A DNA stretch of 64,000 bases from an uncultured Methylibium sp. Lineage in GTDB: Bacteria; Pseudomonadota; Gammaproteobacteria; Burkholderiales; Burkholderiaceae_C. A program made the position numbers and the translations under genes. The notes below the pieces were generated by a model. It was given only the letters and a program-made list of their open reading frames with translations, ran no database searches and was not told where the DNA came from. The first letter of the stretch is position 1, and the number at the start of each line of letters is the position of its first letter. The stretch lies in NCBI RefSeq assembly GCF_902826655.1, contig NZ_CADEFR010000002.1, positions 124,001-188,000 on the forward strand. Direction: 5' to 3'. Shown one piece after another: positions 7,542-15,341 of the stretch.

Positions 7542-8780
7542 CCTGGGCCCACCCATCGCGCAGATCAGGCCCACAACGGCCGACACACCGAGTCCTCCGA
7601 TCAGCGACACGGTGTCGGCGTCGCCCTTGACCCAGCCCGTCCACCCTGCCAGGTAGACAGCACCCGACGCGGCCAATCCAGATCCCATCACGAGGCCTGC
7701 CTGGCCCGCTGGAAGGGTCGCTCCGCGCAACAGCAGCACGAACAGCCACGCGACACTGGCGAGATAGACCACGTTCACCGACACCATGGTCTCGACGATG
7801 CCCTGCCCGCGCGCGGCCAGCAGGCCTCCGGCGGCGAGCGCGGCGATCGACCAGCCCACGTGGTTCGTATCGCGTGCGCCGGGCGCCGCAGCCGCCATCG
7901 CGCTGGCCATGGCACGCACGATCGCCGCGCCCGAACCAAGCGCTGCCGTCGACAGCGCGGCAAGCAGCAGTGCCTGCGATCCCGGCCACAGCCCATCCGC
8001 CGCGCGCCCCAGCGCAAACGGGATCACCTGTTTCGCGTCCGTCAGCCCGTCCAGTTCGCCCGAGCCCCGCATCGCCAGCACCAGGGCCGGCGGCAGGAAG
8101 GCGACGGCGATCAGGACCACGCCCGCGAATGCGCAGCCTGCGGCGGCGACCAGCGGACGGCGCGCGGCCAGCACGAACTGGTGGTAGTCCGCGCCCAGGC
8201 ACACGAGCAGCCCGACCGCCAGCACGATGGACACCAGCCGGGACGTGCTGAACCCGCCGAGGTCGCTCACGAACCGTGGCGCCGCCTGCGCGTACAGCGC
8301 CAGCCCGCCAGCGTCAGCCAGCGCGTAGAGCAGCACCAGCGCGCTCGTCAGCAGGCAGGCAGCGAACAGGCGCGATGCCACACGCAGGTCGAGCCTGGAT
8401 GCGCCGAGGATCAGCGCCAGCACCAGCGCCTGGGACAAGTACCCCGGCAGGCCGATCACTCGCGCAATGGCGACGCCACCCGCGATCTGGGCCGCCAGGA
8501 CACCGCTCATCCAGACCAGGGACAGAAACGCGACGGCGCGCTGGATCGGCTGGCCGAAGGCCTGCCCGAACAGTTCCCAGACCGGTACACCGAGCTTCCA
8601 CAACCTGCCCGCGAAGGTCGCAAGCGCCAGCATGCCCAGCGCGGTCGCGACACCGTACAGACCACCCGCCATGCCGTGCGACAGCGCCATCTCGCCCGAC
8701 CCAAACAGGAAGCCGATGCCGTAGCTCGCCGACACCAGCAGGGCTGCCACCTGCAGCGTGCCGAGCACCCGCGTCGTCAT
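7512..8780 (-). CDS. SSS/APC-like secondary transporter
   Basis: A 422-residue protein made almost entirely of hydrophobic helices (about 11-12), beginning MTTRVLGTLQVAALLVSAS. The first helix contains the GIGFLFGSGEMA glycine-rich break found in LeuT-fold (sodium:solute symporter/APC) carriers. The ATG overlaps the desaturase stop as ATGA, so the two are translationally coupled. Substrate is unknown; the ArgP-like neighbour makes an amino acid or related amine a reasonable guess only. Annotation as an SSS-family protein is by general resemblance. Confidence 0.7.
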   Translation of the reverse strand: MTTRVLGTLQVAALLVSASYGIGFLFGSGEMALSHGMAGGLYGVATALGMLALATFAGRLWKLGVPVWELFGQAFGQPIQRAVAFLSLVWMSGVLAAQIAGGVAIARVIGLPGYLSQALVLALILGASRLDLRVASRLFAACLLTSALVLLYALADAGGLALYAQAAPRFVSDLGGFSTSRLVSIVLAVGLLVCLGADYHQFVLAARRPLVAAAGCAFAGVVLIAVAFLPPALVLAMRGSGELDGLTDAKQVIPFALGRAADGLWPGSQALLLAALSTAALGSGAAIVRAMASAMAAAAPGARDTNHVGWSIAALAAGGLLAARGQGIVETMVSVNVVYLASVAWLFVLLLRGATLPAGQAGLVMGSGLAASGAVYLAGWTGWVKGDADTVSLIGGLGVSAVVGLICAMGGPRSIGVGGLRR

Positions 8781-9721
8781 GATCTGGCCCCCCGCTCCCA
8801 GGACCGCACGACCGCGGTAGGACCGGCGACGTACGCGTCGCAGACCGTCCCAAGCGCCCGGTACCCGGGCAGGCGCCGGAAGAGCGCATGCGCTCGCGGC
8901 AGGTGGTAGTAGGGAACGGCCGGCAGCAGGTGATGGGTCAGGTGGTAGCCGTTGTTGCGCGGGTGGATCAGCCAGCGCGCGGGGCCGCGCACGGCCATGT
9001 CGCGTGTGAAGCTCAGGATGCCGCCCGGCCGCAGGCCGAAGTGGTCGCACATCTCGCGCAGTGTCGTGATCAGGTGAAAGACCGTCGCCCGCGCCAGCAG
9101 CCACAACCCGACGAACGTCAGCGTGAACTGCGCGCCCGTGAACTCGACCAGCAGCGTCAGCGCCCCGAACCACCAGGCCGCGACTCCGACCCGGGCCGAC
9201 CATGGCACGCCCACGGCCCCGAGGTGCCCGAGGAAGTTGCCCCACCAGGCCCGCAGCGAGAAGACCTGGCGCAGATAGCTCGACAGCCAATGCCGCGGCA
9301 GCGCTTCCGGCGGACCGATCAGGTCGGGATCACCCCCTGCGGCGCCGAGCCGCATGTGGTGCTTGAAGTGGTCCGCCCGATAGCTCTCGAGCGACGCGAA
9401 CACCAAAGGCGCGACGAGCAGCCCTGCGACGGCATCGTTCACGCGCAGCGTTCGGCAGAGGTTGCGATGCCCGGCATCGTGCAGGATGTTGCCCAAGGCT
9501 CGCTGCCGGTTCGCAACGATGAACAGCGCCAGCGGCAGCGTCTCGAGCCCGATCCACGCCACCGCCGCCGTCGCGGCCAGGATAGTCGCCCAATCGAAGG
9601 CAATGTCGCCGAGTGGCCGCGCCCAGTTCAGCCGCAGCAACTCGCGGTGCGCGTCGCCGTCACGACGCAACTGCGCGCGCAGTGCCGACTGGTCCCCGAG
9701 GACTTCCGAATGCGTCAACAT
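8777..9721 (-). CDS. membrane fatty-acid-desaturase family di-iron enzyme
   Basis: A 314-residue membrane protein with the three histidine clusters of the family: HDAGH (after helix 2), HFKHH, and HLTHH near the C-terminus, plus a supporting HP in IHPRNNGYHLTHH. These ligate a di-iron centre that desaturates or hydroxylates its substrate using O2. The start at 9721 has AAGGAG nine bases upstream. It is the first gene of a two-gene operon with the transporter. Since it is next to an ArgP-type regulator, the substrate may not be a fatty acid; members of this family act on varied molecules. Confidence 0.85.
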   Translation of the reverse strand: MLTHSEVLGDQSALRAQLRRDGDAHRELLRLNWARPLGDIAFDWATILAATAAVAWIGLETLPLALFIVANRQRALGNILHDAGHRNLCRTLRVNDAVAGLLVAPLVFASLESYRADHFKHHMRLGAAGGDPDLIGPPEALPRHWLSSYLRQVFSLRAWWGNFLGHLGAVGVPWSARVGVAAWWFGALTLLVEFTGAQFTLTFVGLWLLARATVFHLITTLREMCDHFGLRPGGILSFTRDMAVRGPARWLIHPRNNGYHLTHHLLPAVPYYHLPRAHALFRRLPGYRALGTVCDAYVAGPTAVVRSWERGARS

Positions 9722-9843
9722 GTCCGGAAACTCCTTCCCCGGGCGGCAACGCATCGCGCGCCCCACCGGCTTCGCGCCAGTGGAAACGCCTTTGCAAAGG
9801 CCCGGGTATCGACGCTAGCAGCGCGTCGCGTCGCTGAGGCGGC

Positions 9844-9880
9844 GTTTAGCAACTTTGGCCCTGGGTGAGCTTCGCTAAAC
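9844..9880. promoter_or_regulatory. inverted repeat GTTTAGC/GCTAAAC in the divergent region
   Basis: Perfect 7-bp arms (9844-9850 and 9874-9880) separated by 23 bp lie between the desaturase operon and the divergent ACT-domain gene. It may be an operator for the ArgP-like regulator or another protein. A GTTTAG-like word also occurs upstream of that regulator. No experimental support can be inferred. Confidence 0.35.
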
Positions 9881-9967
9881 CGCGCTGTCGAACCGCGAGA
9901 AGCCTCGCCGAGTCCTCATAATCAGTTACAGAAATCAGCCTTCCCACACACGCAAGGAGAGCCCCGG

Positions 9968-10390
9968 ATGAGTGGCGAACGCGACCTCGACACCCTGCGG
10001 CGCGAGATGGCCCCGCAGTTGCACCCCGAGACCTTCGTCTACTGCAGTTTTCCGGACTTCCGCATCCCACCCGGCCTGGAGCCGATCTGCACTTTTCGCG
10101 AGGCCGAGGGAGTCACCGCGATCGTCGAGAAAGCCCAGGCGGACGTCTCGGCCGTGCCCTACGTCTTCGAGTCGCACCTCATCACCCTCACGGTGCACTC
10201 GGCCCTCGACGCCGTGGGATTCATTGCGACGCTGGCCGGCCGGCTGGCCGACGCCGACATCCCCTGCAACGTCGTCGCGGGCTACCACCACGATCACCTG
10301 TTCGTGCCGACGCGTCACTCGCAGCAGGCACTGAAGGTGCTGGCGTCGATTTCGGCACCGCCGCGCCCCCCGGCGCGGCCCGCCGCCTAG
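9968..10390 (+). CDS. ACT-domain protein (COG3602-like)
   Basis: A 140-residue protein that fits the small family of paired ACT-like domains annotated as DUF2241/COG3602. The C-terminal part (SHLITLTVHSALDAVGFIATLAGRL, broken here for length) ends with DIPCNVVAGYHHDHLFVP, a well-conserved block. ACT domains bind amino acids and usually regulate other enzymes; the free-standing form has no assigned role. AAGGAG precedes the ATG. The last codons overlap the stop of the minus-strand alpA-like gene. Confidence 0.8.
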   Translation: MSGERDLDTLRREMAPQLHPETFVYCSFPDFRIPPGLEPICTFREAEGVTAIVEKAQADVSAVPYVFESHLITLTVHSALDAVGFIATLAGRLADADIPCNVVAGYHHDHLFVPTRHSQQALKVLASISAPPRPPARPAA

Positions 10391-10662
10391 CTGCGGCCCT
10401 GCTCGGTAATCCAGCGCCGTACATCTTCGGCGCGCCAGGCGGTAACCCCTGCCGACAGCTTCACCGGGCTCGGAAACGAGCGCGCACGGACCTGCCGCCA
10501 CAGCGTGGACTTCGAGATCGGCACGAACGCGAGCACCTGACGTTGGCGCAGGAAGCCCGTGTCGGGCAAGCAGGGTGAGGGGTTGGTGGCCGCGCCGGAC
10601 TCGGTCGCGCGCAAGGGCGTGGCAGCGGCGGCGCTGCCGGGCAAGGAGGTTCGCATGGGCAT
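10387..10662 (-). CDS. AlpA-family excisionase-like DNA-binding protein
   Basis: A 91-residue protein. The C-terminal two thirds is a MerR-like winged helix of the AlpA group: FLRQRQVLAFVPISKSTLWR, then RSFPSPVKLSAGVTAWRAED and VRRWI. AlpA proteins in prophages and ICEs regulate integrase or neighbouring genes or serve as excisionases. GGAGA precedes the ATG at 10662. It is the first clearly ICE-type gene in the window and may mark the left boundary zone of the element. The integrase it would serve is not visible. Confidence 0.82.
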   Translation of the reverse strand: MPMRTSLPGSAAAATPLRATESGAATNPSPCLPDTGFLRQRQVLAFVPISKSTLWRQVRARSFPSPVKLSAGVTAWRAEDVRRWITEQGRS

Positions 10663-11044
10663 GTTCGGTCTCCGCGGCGGACGGCTCCGCCGGAAGGCAT
10701 GACCAGCTCGTTGCGGCAGCGAAGGGTCACGGTCGGATCGCTGCGGACAGGAACGCGAAGACTCCAGGTTTACCGCCAGTGCGTTCCCAGCTGGCGGTTC
10801 ATGCGAACCGGCGCTGATGCCCGGCCCTGAAAAAGTGGTTGCTGATGGCGGGATGCCAGCGCTGCCGCTGGTCGCCTCAAGCCGAATCAAGGCAGGTGTC
10901 GACTGCGACGCCATCGACCTTCGATGGGAGAAGCGCTGCGACCCGTGGAGCCGCCATGCGCCTGCGTGAGACCGTAGCGCCGGCGATCAGTGAACGCACG
11001 TCGAGCGAAGCACGCGCCTGCGAAACGGCGGCCTTGTGCGGGCG
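10663..11044. other. 382-bp gap without a supported gene
   Basis: The gap lies between the alpA-like gene and the DUF1845-family gene, both on the minus strand. It should hold the alpA promoter. I see no conserved frame, strong hairpin or repeat. Confidence 0.4.
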
Positions 11045-11839
11045 CTACGCAGTGGCGACTCGCGGCGCCGGGGTTTCATCGTTCTCGCCATCGCCAGATG
11101 CGCCAGCCTCGGCCACCGGCTCGGCAGGCGGCAAGGCGGCGGTCGGCGCGTCCTCGTCGGTCAGGACACTCGCGCCATCGGTTGCCGTCTCTTCGACTGA
11201 TTCACCCTGCCCCTCGATCTCGACCTCCGGTGCGTTCATGCGCCGGCGCAGTCCCGACGCGAAGTTGCGTGCCGCGGTGGCGACGCCGCGCACCTGGCGC
11301 TTCACCAGCGCACGTTGCTTGTCGACCTCGCGCGTGGTGATGACCTCGTGGATCTCCAGCGTCTGCAGCAAGGGCATCAGCTGGTCGAGCTTGCCGAGCA
11401 GCTCCAGGTAGCGCCGGCCGCTTGACGACAGCACGCCCACCTCGATCTCCAGCGCTCGGGTGTCGTAGGTCGCCACCCGCGTGATCCCATGCGCCTTGAA
11501 GAGCGCTTCGGCGCCGTCGATGGCGCGGTCCAGCGCGGCGGAAACGGCATCCAGGCGCTCGCGCAGCGCCGTCTCGACGCGCGCAACGTCCTCGGGGTCC
11601 AGGCGCGTGCGCGCGATCACGGAGATGAAGTGGGCGTTGAGCTGCAGCGTCGCGAACATGCGCACGAACAGGCGCTTTCCCTCGGCGCTGGTGAAGCAGG
11701 CCGGCATCTTCACGCTCGCCGCCTCGACCCGCCGGTAGTCGACCTTGGCCTCGCGCGCGAGGATGCGCTCGTTCACGCCCCCCTGGTCCACCCGCACGAT
11801 CTGCAGGCTGGTGGTCGTCGGCAGGACATCGTTGTGCAT
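11045..11839 (-). CDS. DUF1845 / PFL_4669-family ICE protein (AcaB-like)
   Basis: A 264-residue protein starting MHNDVLPTTTSLQIVRVDQG, with GGGAGAGG directly upstream; an alternative TTG start six codons earlier is less likely. The middle shows the family features: FTSAEGKRLFVRMFATLQLN, then long amphipathic helices. The C-terminal 50 residues are acidic and low-complexity. This family (TIGR03761, DUF1845) is a marker of integrating conjugative elements, and AcaB in IncA/C plasmids, a DNA-binding activator, is related in name and setting. Function here is inferred as regulatory. Confidence 0.75.
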   Translation of the reverse strand: MHNDVLPTTTSLQIVRVDQGGVNERILAREAKVDYRRVEAASVKMPACFTSAEGKRLFVRMFATLQLNAHFISVIARTRLDPEDVARVETALRERLDAVSAALDRAIDGAEALFKAHGITRVATYDTRALEIEVGVLSSSGRRYLELLGKLDQLMPLLQTLEIHEVITTREVDKQRALVKRQVRGVATAARNFASGLRRRMNAPEVEIEGQGESVEETATDGASVLTDEDAPTAALPPAEPVAEAGASGDGENDETPAPRVATA

Positions 11840-12316
11840 GGGCCTCTCCCGCAACAATCACACTGAGTACGCGCTGGAGGCCAGTGTTTGCCGCGGCCGG
11901 CACCCATCGCCACGCGAAACGGCCGCGCGGCGGCGGTGGTTTCGCCATCAGCCTGCGCCACTCGGCGCCACCCCCGTTGACCGACGGCGTTCGCTTCGCT
12001 ACCTTTCGCACACGCAGTAGCTGGCCCTGCGTCCAACTCGGCAAGCCCCGTTGATCCTCGTGCGCATGCGGGCGTCTCGAACGCTGCGACCGCTTCGCAC
12101 CCTGAGCGCGCTTTCGAGCCGTTGATTGCCCGGGCCTCGTGCGGCCAACGGCTGCAACGCGCGCTTCGATCGGTTGCTGGCATCCGATCACGCGGTACAC
12201 GCCGCGTCCAGCCAGCCCTTTGAAGTCAGCCGCCGGCTCCCAGCCGGCATTCGTCACCCCGTGGGGCCATCGCCCCGTGGGCGGTCATGGCCTCCGCGTT
12301 CCACATGGAGGCCAAC
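11840..12316. other. 477-bp divergent gap with GC-rich repeats
   Basis: It separates the minus-strand DUF1845 gene from the plus-strand ICE gene cluster and should hold divergent promoters. Near its right end (about 12257-12285) the words CCCCGTGGGG and CCCCGTGGG recur and could form alternative stems. No convincing gene is seen. Confidence 0.45.
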
Positions 12317-12859
12317 ATGCCACACCCCCGAGCATCGCTCGAACGTTCCCGCGCGCCCCTGTTCACGGCCGGCGCCTACTGTGATCCGTTTGCCGACGTC
12401 CCGACCGAGGACGACGACACCGCCCAAGCCGGCGCAGAGGCCATCGACTGGACCGAGCAGGACGTCGTGTTCCTGCACTGGCGCCTGCTGCAGGAAGTCG
12501 AGGCGCTGTCCGACCCCGAGACGCCCCTCGAAGCCAAGCTCGACACGTTGCGCTGGGTGTTCACCGAGCGCGAGAAGGACTCGCGGCCGTTCTCGTTCGT
12601 GAACTGCCTGCGCGTCGTCGGCTGCAGCCCGCTGTCGCCGATTGCCTACTGCGGCCTCGTCGACGCTGAAGAAGTCCGCAGCCGCATCCGCCACGGCGTG
12701 AAGCGCTGGCTGGAAGCCACGCTGACGCGCTACCCCGAGTGGGTGCGCGAAGCCGTCGCCCGCAACCCGGAGTGGGTCGAGCTGCAACTTGCCCGCAATC
12801 CGCAGTGGATCAACCAACAGGTCCGCGCGGTCGCCCTGCAGGGCGACCTCTTCGCCTGA
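12317..12859 (+). CDS. conserved ICE protein with xPEWV-type repeats
   Basis: A 180-residue hypothetical protein. The ATG at 12317 has GGAGG six bases upstream and was preferred over in-frame starts further left. The middle part (SRPFSFVNCLRVVGCSPLSP, Y-C-G) is compact and probably folded. The C-terminus has three units of about 11 residues, YPEWV, NPEWV and NPQWI, with Arg-Asn between units, forming a repetitive amphipathic helix. No enzymatic motif is visible. It opens the plus-strand cluster of backbone genes. Confidence 0.65.
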   Translation: MPHPRASLERSRAPLFTAGAYCDPFADVPTEDDDTAQAGAEAIDWTEQDVVFLHWRLLQEVEALSDPETPLEAKLDTLRWVFTEREKDSRPFSFVNCLRVVGCSPLSPIAYCGLVDAEEVRSRIRHGVKRWLEATLTRYPEWVREAVARNPEWVELQLARNPQWINQQVRAVALQGDLFA

Positions 12860-12912
12860 GCCCTTCCCGGCTGCCGCCACACCGCGGCAACCAACACCTC
12901 AAGGAACACACC

Positions 12913-13056
12913 ATGTCCCGCTTCTATCGCGCGGCCGGCGTGCTGGCCGTTCTCGCATTGCACGCACTCGGCGCCCACCTGGACGCCACCGATTTGCCTA
13001 CGCCGCCCTCGCGCGCCGAAGGCCATCGCCTGCCCGGCGCCATGCCGGTCCGCTGA
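12913..13056 (+). CDS. 47-aa exported or membrane peptide
   Basis: The ATG follows AAGGAACACACC. The peptide has a hydrophobic helix, AAGVLAVLALHALGAHL, after MSRFYR, then a polar proline-rich tail. It could be a small secreted or inner-membrane protein. It lies in line between two conserved ICE genes with gaps of 53 and 9 bp, which supports it as real. No family is recognised. Confidence 0.5.
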   Translation: MSRFYRAAGVLAVLALHALGAHLDATDLPTPPSRAEGHRLPGAMPVR

Positions 13057-13065
13057 GGAGCCGCC

Positions 13066-13392
13066 ATGCACATCGTTTCCCAGACCGGGCGTGTCGCGGC
13101 GCTGCTGCTGCCCGTCCGTGCACCCGAGGATCTCGAGTACCTCGTCAAGGAGAGCGAGATCGTCACCGGCCGGCCCGGCCGCACCTTCGTGATCGCCGGC
13201 GCCGACCGCCTTGCCTACCGGCTGCAGTGGCATCCGCTCGGCTTCCAGGTCGAGCGGCTCGACAGTCGCGGCCGCGCGCTGCACGTGCAGCAACTGCTGC
13301 TGTTCGAGTTCCTCGACCACCCGCTGCTGGAGGCTTTGCATGCCGGCCAGCTCTTCACCGCGCCGATCGAGTTCGACTCGCCACGCGTTTGA
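13066..13392 (+). CDS. small conserved ICE protein
   Basis: A 108-residue soluble protein (MHIVSQTGRVAALLLPVRAP...). GAGGAG lies just upstream of the ATG. Predicted alternating strands and helices suggest a compact alpha/beta domain; no catalytic or metal motif is visible. It is followed by a strong stem-loop and then by the GHKL protein gene, so it appears to be part of the same transcription unit. Function is unknown. Confidence 0.6.
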   Translation: MHIVSQTGRVAALLLPVRAPEDLEYLVKESEIVTGRPGRTFVIAGADRLAYRLQWHPLGFQVERLDSRGRALHVQQLLLFEFLDHPLLEALHAGQLFTAPIEFDSPRV

Positions 13393-13407
13393 CTCGTCTA
13401 CCCCAAA

Positions 13408-13435
13408 GGCGGGCGTCCCTTCGGGGGCACCCGCC
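13408..13435 (+). terminator. stem-loop with TTCG tetraloop
   Basis: GGCGGGCGTCCC and GGGGCACCCGCC pair around TTCG with one mismatch and one G-T pair. It ends 16 bp before the GHKL gene start. No U-tract follows, so it could attenuate, stabilise or process the mRNA rather than terminate fully. Confidence 0.6.
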
Positions 13436-13451
13436 ACACCGGAGAAACACC

Positions 13452-15044
13452 ATGCAGATTCAAGTCCGCATCAACGAGGAAGGCGCGCTGCGCAACCAGC
13501 GCTTCGCCTTCACCGACCGATTCACCCTCGTGTCGGAACTGCTCCAGAACGCCCGGCGCGCAGGCGCCACGTCCATCACCGTCGACCACGACGCCGAGAC
13601 CAGGACGCTGACCGTCCGCGACAACGGCCGCGGCATCGACGACTTTCAGAAGCTGCTGACCTTCAACGAGTCGGGCTGGGATGAAACCACCTGCGACGCC
13701 GAGAACCCGTTCGGCGTCGGGTTCTCGAAGTGCCTCTACGCCGCGTCGCGCTGCATCGTGCGGTCGCGCGGTCAGTGCGCGGACTTCGACACCGAAGCGG
13801 CGCTCGCTCGAACGCCGATCGACGTCATCGAGCAGGCGGATGCGCGCCGCGAGGGCACGCAGATCGAACTGCACGGCGTCGACCTGCCCGATCTGGCGCC
13901 GCGCATCGCCACGCTGTGCGCGGGTTTCCCCGTGCCGGTGTACTTCAACGGCAAGCCGCTCGAACGCCCGCATGCCCCCCAGCACTTGGTACTCACCGCG
14001 ACACCCGTTGGCGACCTGCACCTGTGCGGCACGCGCGATGGCGAGCACAGCCACGACACCCTGGTCTACCTGCAGGGCTTCTGCGTGCTGCGTCCGATCT
14101 ACCACCGGTCGGAGCGCGCGAATGTGCTGCACCTCGATGCGCGCCAGTTCATGGCACGGCTGCCCGATCGCGACAAGCTGATCGACGAAGACCGGCAGCG
14201 CAAGCGCATCGACACCGCAGTGCGCGCCGAATGGCGCCGCGTGCTCGAGGATGCCAAGCACGCCCTGCCCGCCGAGGTGTTCGTCGCCAGGTTCTACCCG
14301 GCCCTTCGAGGCTGGGGCCACCTGGACTTGCTCAACGACATCGATGTCCTGCCGGCCCCAGTGTTCGACGAGATCTGCGGCTACCCCTACCAGGAGGGCT
14401 CGGGTGACCGAGACTACCTGCAGACGGTGGCCGTCGCACCGGAACGGGCGGCAATCGAGGCCGGCTCGGTCAAGCTGTGCTCGATCGACTCGTTCGACGA
14501 GAACAACGCAGGCCGCTGGATGTTCGCGCGTGCCACGGGGTGCCTGCTCTTCAACCTGGGCGGCCTGCATCACGAGCATTGGGTGCAAGCCCATGTGCGC
14601 TGGCTGGACGACGAGCCGGTCACCGTCGGACCGTTCGGCGAACGTGTTCGCCGCACGCTGGAAGGCCGCTGGATCTGGCCGGATGTGGTGCTGTGCGCCG
14701 CCGTTCGCATCGGCGTGGGCAGCGACAGCGTGGACATCACCGATGCCGGCGTTCACCACGACGGGGTGCTCTACATCCCGGATGGTGAATGGTCCGGCGA
14801 GCCGGTGCGCCAGGTCTCCGACTTCACCGACGAGAACGAGCAGTTCCTGGAATCCGACCTGGACGCCGACCGCGATGCGCTGGCCGACCTTATCCGTCGG
14901 CTGCGCTCCGTCGACCCGAAGGACACGCTCGACTCGCTGCTGCGAGAGCTGAAGCTCGAACGCTACCCGGTGCTGCATGGCAGGCAGTTCCGCCTGAGCG
15001 TCGGCACCGGATCGGACGGCCATGCCGTCGAACTGGCCGATTGA
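13452..15044 (+). CDS. Hsp90-like GHKL ATP-binding protein of the ICE backbone
   Basis: A 530-residue protein whose first 100 residues are a GHKL (HATPase) fold: the N-box helix has SELLQNARRAGA, motif G1 is VRDNGRGIDD, and a GVGFSK lid segment follows. This places it with Hsp90/MutL-type ATPases, in which nucleotide binding drives dimer closure. The rest has no recognised domain; the end is a helical acidic region. GGAGAAACACC precedes the ATG. In ICEs of this type such proteins lie in the conserved maintenance block but have no assigned role. There is no kinase phosphoacceptor, so it is not a sensor kinase. Confidence 0.75.
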   Translation: MQIQVRINEEGALRNQRFAFTDRFTLVSELLQNARRAGATSITVDHDAETRTLTVRDNGRGIDDFQKLLTFNESGWDETTCDAENPFGVGFSKCLYAASRCIVRSRGQCADFDTEAALARTPIDVIEQADARREGTQIELHGVDLPDLAPRIATLCAGFPVPVYFNGKPLERPHAPQHLVLTATPVGDLHLCGTRDGEHSHDTLVYLQGFCVLRPIYHRSERANVLHLDARQFMARLPDRDKLIDEDRQRKRIDTAVRAEWRRVLEDAKHALPAEVFVARFYPALRGWGHLDLLNDIDVLPAPVFDEICGYPYQEGSGDRDYLQTVAVAPERAAIEAGSVKLCSIDSFDENNAGRWMFARATGCLLFNLGGLHHEHWVQAHVRWLDDEPVTVGPFGERVRRTLEGRWIWPDVVLCAAVRIGVGSDSVDITDAGVHHDGVLYIPDGEWSGEPVRQVSDFTDENEQFLESDLDADRDALADLIRRLRSVDPKDTLDSLLRELKLERYPVLHGRQFRLSVGTGSDGHAVELAD

Positions 15045-15055
15045 GTTGATGGGTT

Positions 15056-15073
15056 GGAGGCCTTCGGGCCTCC
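15056..15073 (+). terminator. perfect stem-loop after the GHKL gene
   Basis: GGAGGCC-TTCG-GGCCTCC forms a perfect 7-bp stem closed by a stable TTCG loop, 12 bp after the stop codon. TCTCCCC follows, without a run of T. It is a plausible terminator or mRNA 3' stabiliser. Confidence 0.65.
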
Positions 15074-15272
15074 TCTCCCCAGCGCAGCACCTCACGTGCG
15101 CGCTGCGGAGAGGCTTTCCCGCAGGTCGCAGGCACACCTGGAGCGCGTTTCTCCGAAGCCGGCCCCGAAGTCCCTCCGGCGCCCAGCGCCGGCCCGCCCG
15201 CCATGGCCGCGGAGCCTCGTCCTCAACCGGGCGCAGGCCCGGCGTGGCGGGTTCACCCATCAAGGAGAAGTC

Positions 15273-15341
15273 ATGAACCGACAACAAGCCATGCCCGTTT
15301 CCGAAGGCCGCCGCGGTGGCCGCGGAGGCCACCATGAATGA
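15273..15341 (+). CDS. 22-aa leader peptide overlapping the primase start
   Basis: AAGGAG lies about 6 bp before this ATG. The peptide (MNRQQAMPVSEGRRGGRGGH plus HE) ends with a TGA that overlaps the primase ATG region by 8 bp. The primase itself has only a GGAGG within the leader coding sequence. Translation of the leader could therefore open or feed the primase start. It may have no function as a peptide. Confidence 0.4.
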   Translation: MNRQQAMPVSEGRRGGRGGHHE

